Of a stretch of DNA of 6,880 bases, positions 4,238 through 6,880 are shown one piece after another. How positions within the stretch are numbered: the stretch's first letter is position 1; each line of letters starts with the position of its first letter. The notes under the pieces were generated by a model. It saw only the letters and a list, made by a program, of their open reading frames with translations. It searched no databases and was not told where the DNA came from. Source of the stretch: Thermoplasmata archaeon (GTDB lineage Archaea; Thermoplasmatota; Thermoplasmata; Thermoplasmatales; Thermoplasmataceae); NCBI GenBank assembly GCA_021847855.1, contig JAJZOT010000086.1:1-6880 (forward strand), given 5' to 3'. The position numbers and the translations under genes were made by a program.

Positions 4238-6622
4238 ATGGAAACCGACAAATACAGCATATTTCTGAAAATTAGTGAAAATCTTGGCGAATACGATGGG
4301 TCTGAACGCGTGACATTGATCCTGGAAGATGAGGAAATTGTACTGAACTCCGTTGATTTAGATATAAGAAAAATAGCGGTAAACGGGAAACCGGTAAAAT
4401 ACAGACTTAACTCCGAAAAGGAGGAGATAGTTCTGGAAGGAAGATATAATGGGAAAGTAGACATTGATGTCGAATTTCATGCAAAGATCGGGGAAAGCCT
4501 TATGGGTATGTATCAGGCAGGGAGCTCAGAACACAGGATGATAAGCACCCAGTTCGAATCAACTGGGGCAAGACGAGCATTTCCCTGTGTAGACAATCCT
4601 GGCTACAAGGCTGTTTTTGCGGTTACAATCACAATACCTGATGGGTATGAGGCAATTTCTAACATGCCTGTAGAATCTTCAGTAAATGAGGGCAAAAACA
4701 TAAAAGTTACTTTCAGGCCAACACCGAGAATGTCCACCTATCTTCTCTATCTGGGTGTGGCAAAATTCACCAAGTACGCAAGAAAATTCCATGATATGGA
4801 GATAATCCTTGCCGGACCTGAAGGAACACTGGGCGATCCCGAAAGGCCAATAAAGTTTGCAGAAGAATCAGTGGGGTACTACGAGGATTATTTCGGGATA
4901 AAGTACGCATTGCCGAAGATGCATCTCATATCAGTTCCAGAGTTTGGGGCGGGCGCAATGGAGAACTGGGGAGCTATCACTTTCAGAGAAGTGCTCCTCC
5001 TGGTTAATGAAAATACAAGCACCATGGTAATGAGGAGAATCGGGGAGGTCATTGCACACGAAATAGCCCATCAGTGGTTCGGAGATCTTGTAACCATGAA
5101 ATGGTGGAACGATCTATGGCTCAATGAGAGTTTTGCGACATTTATGGCATTCAAGGTAATGGATCACGAACATCGGGAATGGGACATGTGGGGAGATTTC
5201 CTGCTTTCAGAAACAACAGGCGCCATGATGGGTGACTCACTGGAACAGTCCCACCCAATAGATGCTGATGTAACGGATCCAAACTCCGTTGCCCAGATAT
5301 TCGACGAGATCAGCTATGGGAAGGGCGCAAGCATTCTGAGAATGATTGAAGCATATGTGGGTAATGAAAATTTCAGGAAGGGCATATCAAGATATCTCAA
5401 GGAACATTCCTATGGAAACGCAAAGGGTTCGGATCTGTGGACTGCCATAGAAAAGGAATCGGGGATGGCAGTGACAAACATCATGGAGTCATGGATAAAG
5501 AGGAAAGGATACCCGGTCATAGAGGTTTCAGGTAAAGGAAACAGGATAAACATGAAACAGAAGCAGTTCAGGCTCGATGGAAAGACAACGGGAGAGATCT
5601 GGCCTGTTCCGGTTACTGTCACTGGGAAGGCGGGAAAAACGAGCCTTCTTATGGATTCTCAGGAGAAGGATGTGGAGATGGATGGTTTCATAAAACTTAA
5701 TGCTGACCAGACCGGTTTCTACAGGGTTAATTACAGCGACGAACTTTTCGCAAACATAATGGCCAACAGGAACATGATTACCAAGTACGACAGATTTGGC
5801 ATTATAAATGACCTCTTTGCAAACACACTTTCCGGAAACATATCACTTGCAAAATACGTTGAAAGGATTGGTGAGTTCTTCTCGGAAACTGAATATATTG
5901 TTGTGCAGGAGATTGCCTCAGAGCTGGGAAGCCTGAACAATCTCTTCCATGACAGGAAGGATCTCAGGGATACGTCCATAAAGTTCTATAAAAACCAGCT
6001 TAAAAGGCTGGGTGAAAAGAAGAATGGCGAAGACGGCAATGTCAGCATACTCAGGGGTTCAATATCATCATACCTTGCCATTCTGGACAGAGATTATGCA
6101 GAGGACATTTCAAAGGAGTTCAACAAGTTCGAGACCCTGGATCCGGACATGAGCGGTGCAGTTGCAATTGCATACGCAGTCTCGAATAATGATACTGATG
6201 GCATACTCAAAAGGTTCAGAGTCACAAAAGGTGATGAAAACAAGCTTAAACTTATTATGGCCATGGGACGCCTGACCGGAGAAAAGAATCTGGAAAAAGT
6301 TATGGATTTGATAAAATCTGGAGAAATCAAGAAGCAGGACAGCATAAGATTCTACGGATCAGTCATTGTGCCATGGGAAAACCGTTCCTTTACACTGGAT
6401 CGCCTTGAGCAGATTGTCAATAGCCTGGATGAGATATTTGTAGGGACTGGATACACCAGTTCTTACCTGGAGGGTGCCATACCGCTTATTGGCATCAGGG
6501 ACAGGCCAGGACTGGATTCGGTTCTTCCTAAAATAACAAGGAGCACAACGGAGAGAGGGATTAAGAAAGGAATGGAACTTCTTACGATATACAGAAAAAT
6601 GCTGGAAAAGAACAAAAACTAA
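4238..6622 (+). CDS. M1-family aminopeptidase, tricorn-interacting factor F2/F3 type
   Basis: This zinc aminopeptidase removes residues from the N-terminus of short peptides; in Thermoplasma the F2/F3 factors finish, in the cytosol, what the proteasome and tricorn protease begin. The 794 residues match the family's usual 780 or so. N-terminal beta domain: TQFESTGARRAFPC (104-117) with the substrate-anchoring Glu107. Catalytic domain: GAMENWG exopeptidase motif (239-245), HEIAHQWFGD (274-283) and NES (296-298), giving zinc ligands His274, His278 and Glu297, catalytic Glu275, and Tyr360 in DEISYGKGA as proton donor. A beta domain (about 415-500) and a long helical C-terminal domain follow. The ATG at 4238 is supported by the METDKY opening, which fits F3 (MEVEKY) from memory. 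All key residues are intact. F2 and F3 cannot be told apart here, so no symbol is given. No same-strand gene is close upstream, so it is probably transcribed alone. Confidence 0.97.
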   Translation: METDKYSIFLKISENLGEYDGSERVTLILEDEEIVLNSVDLDIRKIAVNGKPVKYRLNSEKEEIVLEGRYNGKVDIDVEFHAKIGESLMGMYQAGSSEHRMISTQFESTGARRAFPCVDNPGYKAVFAVTITIPDGYEAISNMPVESSVNEGKNIKVTFRPTPRMSTYLLYLGVAKFTKYARKFHDMEIILAGPEGTLGDPERPIKFAEESVGYYEDYFGIKYALPKMHLISVPEFGAGAMENWGAITFREVLLLVNENTSTMVMRRIGEVIAHEIAHQWFGDLVTMKWWNDLWLNESFATFMAFKVMDHEHREWDMWGDFLLSETTGAMMGDSLEQSHPIDADVTDPNSVAQIFDEISYGKGASILRMIEAYVGNENFRKGISRYLKEHSYGNAKGSDLWTAIEKESGMAVTNIMESWIKRKGYPVIEVSGKGNRINMKQKQFRLDGKTTGEIWPVPVTVTGKAGKTSLLMDSQEKDVEMDGFIKLNADQTGFYRVNYSDELFANIMANRNMITKYDRFGIINDLFANTLSGNISLAKYVERIGEFFSETEYIVVQEIASELGSLNNLFHDRKDLRDTSIKFYKNQLKRLGEKKNGEDGNVSILRGSISSYLAILDRDYAEDISKEFNKFETLDPDMSGAVAIAYAVSNNDTDGILKRFRVTKGDENKLKLIMAMGRLTGEKNLEKVMDLIKSGEIKKQDSIRFYGSVIVPWENRSFTLDRLEQIVNSLDEIFVGTGYTSSYLEGAIPLIGIRDRPGLDSVLPKITRSTTERGIKKGMELLTIYRKMLEKNKN

Positions 6623-6630
6623 TCTTCTCA

Positions 6631-6641
6631 ATTTCTTTTTT
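6631..6641 (+). terminator. T-rich terminator after the aminopeptidase gene
   Basis: Nine bases after the TAA the sequence reads ATTTCTTTTTT, an archaeal-style U-tract without a hairpin. A further TTTTT occurs at 6680-6684 and may act as a backup. Confidence 0.55.
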
Positions 6642-6705
6642 ATGCAATGTAGAGCAATATTTCAAGTCATACAAATCACTTTTTGTCATCCTTTCCTAAC
6701 AATCC

Positions 6706-6728
6706 AGTGTTATAGTGTTAGACATAAC
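6706..6728. repeat. Repeated and inverted short motifs, possible left end of the IS630-like element
   Basis: AGTGTTA occurs twice, eight bases apart (6706-6712 and 6714-6720), and GTTAT (6709-6713) is mirrored by ATAAC (6724-6728). The cluster lies about 30-50 bases before the transposase ATG, where the terminal inverted repeat of an IS630-type element would be expected. Such elements insert at TA, and a TATA string lies within the cluster (6711-6714). The other end is outside the window, so this is inference. Confidence 0.35.
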
Positions 6729-6736
6729 TTTATGAA
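6729..6736 (+). promoter_or_regulatory. TATA-like box for the IS630-like transposase
   Basis: TTTATGAA lies 21-28 bases before the ATG at 6757, the leaderless spacing seen for the other genes here. The G makes it a weaker box. Confidence 0.4.
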
Positions 6737-6756
6737 CTATATCTCCATACTTTATT

Positions 6757-6880
6757 ATGGGTAGACAACCGTCATTAGAGGTCAAGAGGCATCTAACTTC
6801 GACTGAATTAAGAAAACTTATAAAGGAAGAGCAGAAGAGAGGTAAGGTACTGCAGAGGCTCATTTTCATAAATGATCTGT
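6757..6880 (+). CDS. IS630-like transposase, N-terminal part (runs off right edge)
   Basis: The first 41 codons are visible. The protein opens MGRQPSLEVKRHLTSTELRK and goes on with LIKEEQKRGKVLQRLIFINDL. This fits the N-terminus of archaeal IS630-family transposases and the related orphan helix-turn-helix proteins: a short MGRxP lead, a TSxELxxLIKEE helix, then the RVLxRLIFIxxLYxG segment that leads into the first helix-turn-helix. The catalytic DDE part would lie to the right. The ATG at 6757 is chosen from this fit and from the TATA-like box upstream; there is no Shine-Dalgarno site. Nothing visible is broken, so the element may be intact, unlike the two transposon relics at 3293-3762. It begins 134 bases after the aminopeptidase stop. 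Confidence 0.75.
   Translation, partial: MGRQPSLEVKRHLTSTELRKLIKEEQKRGKVLQRLIFINDL

Noticed and set aside
5410..6631. Minus-strand frames of 70-90 codons inside the aminopeptidase gene
   Set aside because: Shadows of a strongly supported gene; Ser/Phe-rich composition is typical of antisense translation.

Overview
The window looks like a piece of a Thermoplasmatales (or close Thermoplasmata) genome. The main evidence is a 794-residue M1 aminopeptidase that closely resembles tricorn-interacting factors F2/F3 of Thermoplasma along its whole length. A second line of evidence is the recurring promoter geometry: an archaeal TATA-like box lies 20-27 bases before the start codon of sua5, purE, a membrane-protein gene and the right-edge transposase gene. 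That spacing puts transcription at or next to the start codon, so these mRNAs are probably leaderless.

Left part, minus strand (1-1826): sua5 (threonylcarbamoyl-AMP synthase, tRNA t6A modification), then purE, then the start of purK. PurE is of the class I type that works with PurK to carboxylate AIR in purine synthesis. The purK frame hits a stop at codon 65, near the left edge, where the family should continue. This is either a real frameshift or an assembly error.

Middle part (1827-4237): about 2.4 kb of low coding density. It holds a 155-residue four-helix membrane protein of unknown function and two tiny tandem frames with unusually good Shine-Dalgarno sites (1917-2105). It also holds a 40-residue unknown frame, a doubtful small membrane protein, and at least two decayed transposon genes. 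One is the N-terminal part of an ISAzo13-like transposase with a frameshift. The other is a 29-codon N-terminal piece of an IS200/IS605 OrfB (TnpB) protein that I found by reading the minus strand in all frames. The stretch reads as a graveyard of mobile elements.

Right part, plus strand (4238-6880): the intact M1 aminopeptidase gene with a T-rich terminator. After it comes the first 41 codons of an IS630-like transposase with its own promoter, running off the right edge, so a second and possibly live insertion element starts there.

How the genes fit together: purE and purK form one purine-synthesis unit downstream of sua5. The aminopeptidase would trim peptides released by the proteasome/tricorn pathway. 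The rest is accessory or decaying DNA. I found no CRISPR array, tRNA or rRNA, and no convincing new multi-gene system. The least explained items are the tandem small frames and the small unknown frames in the middle.
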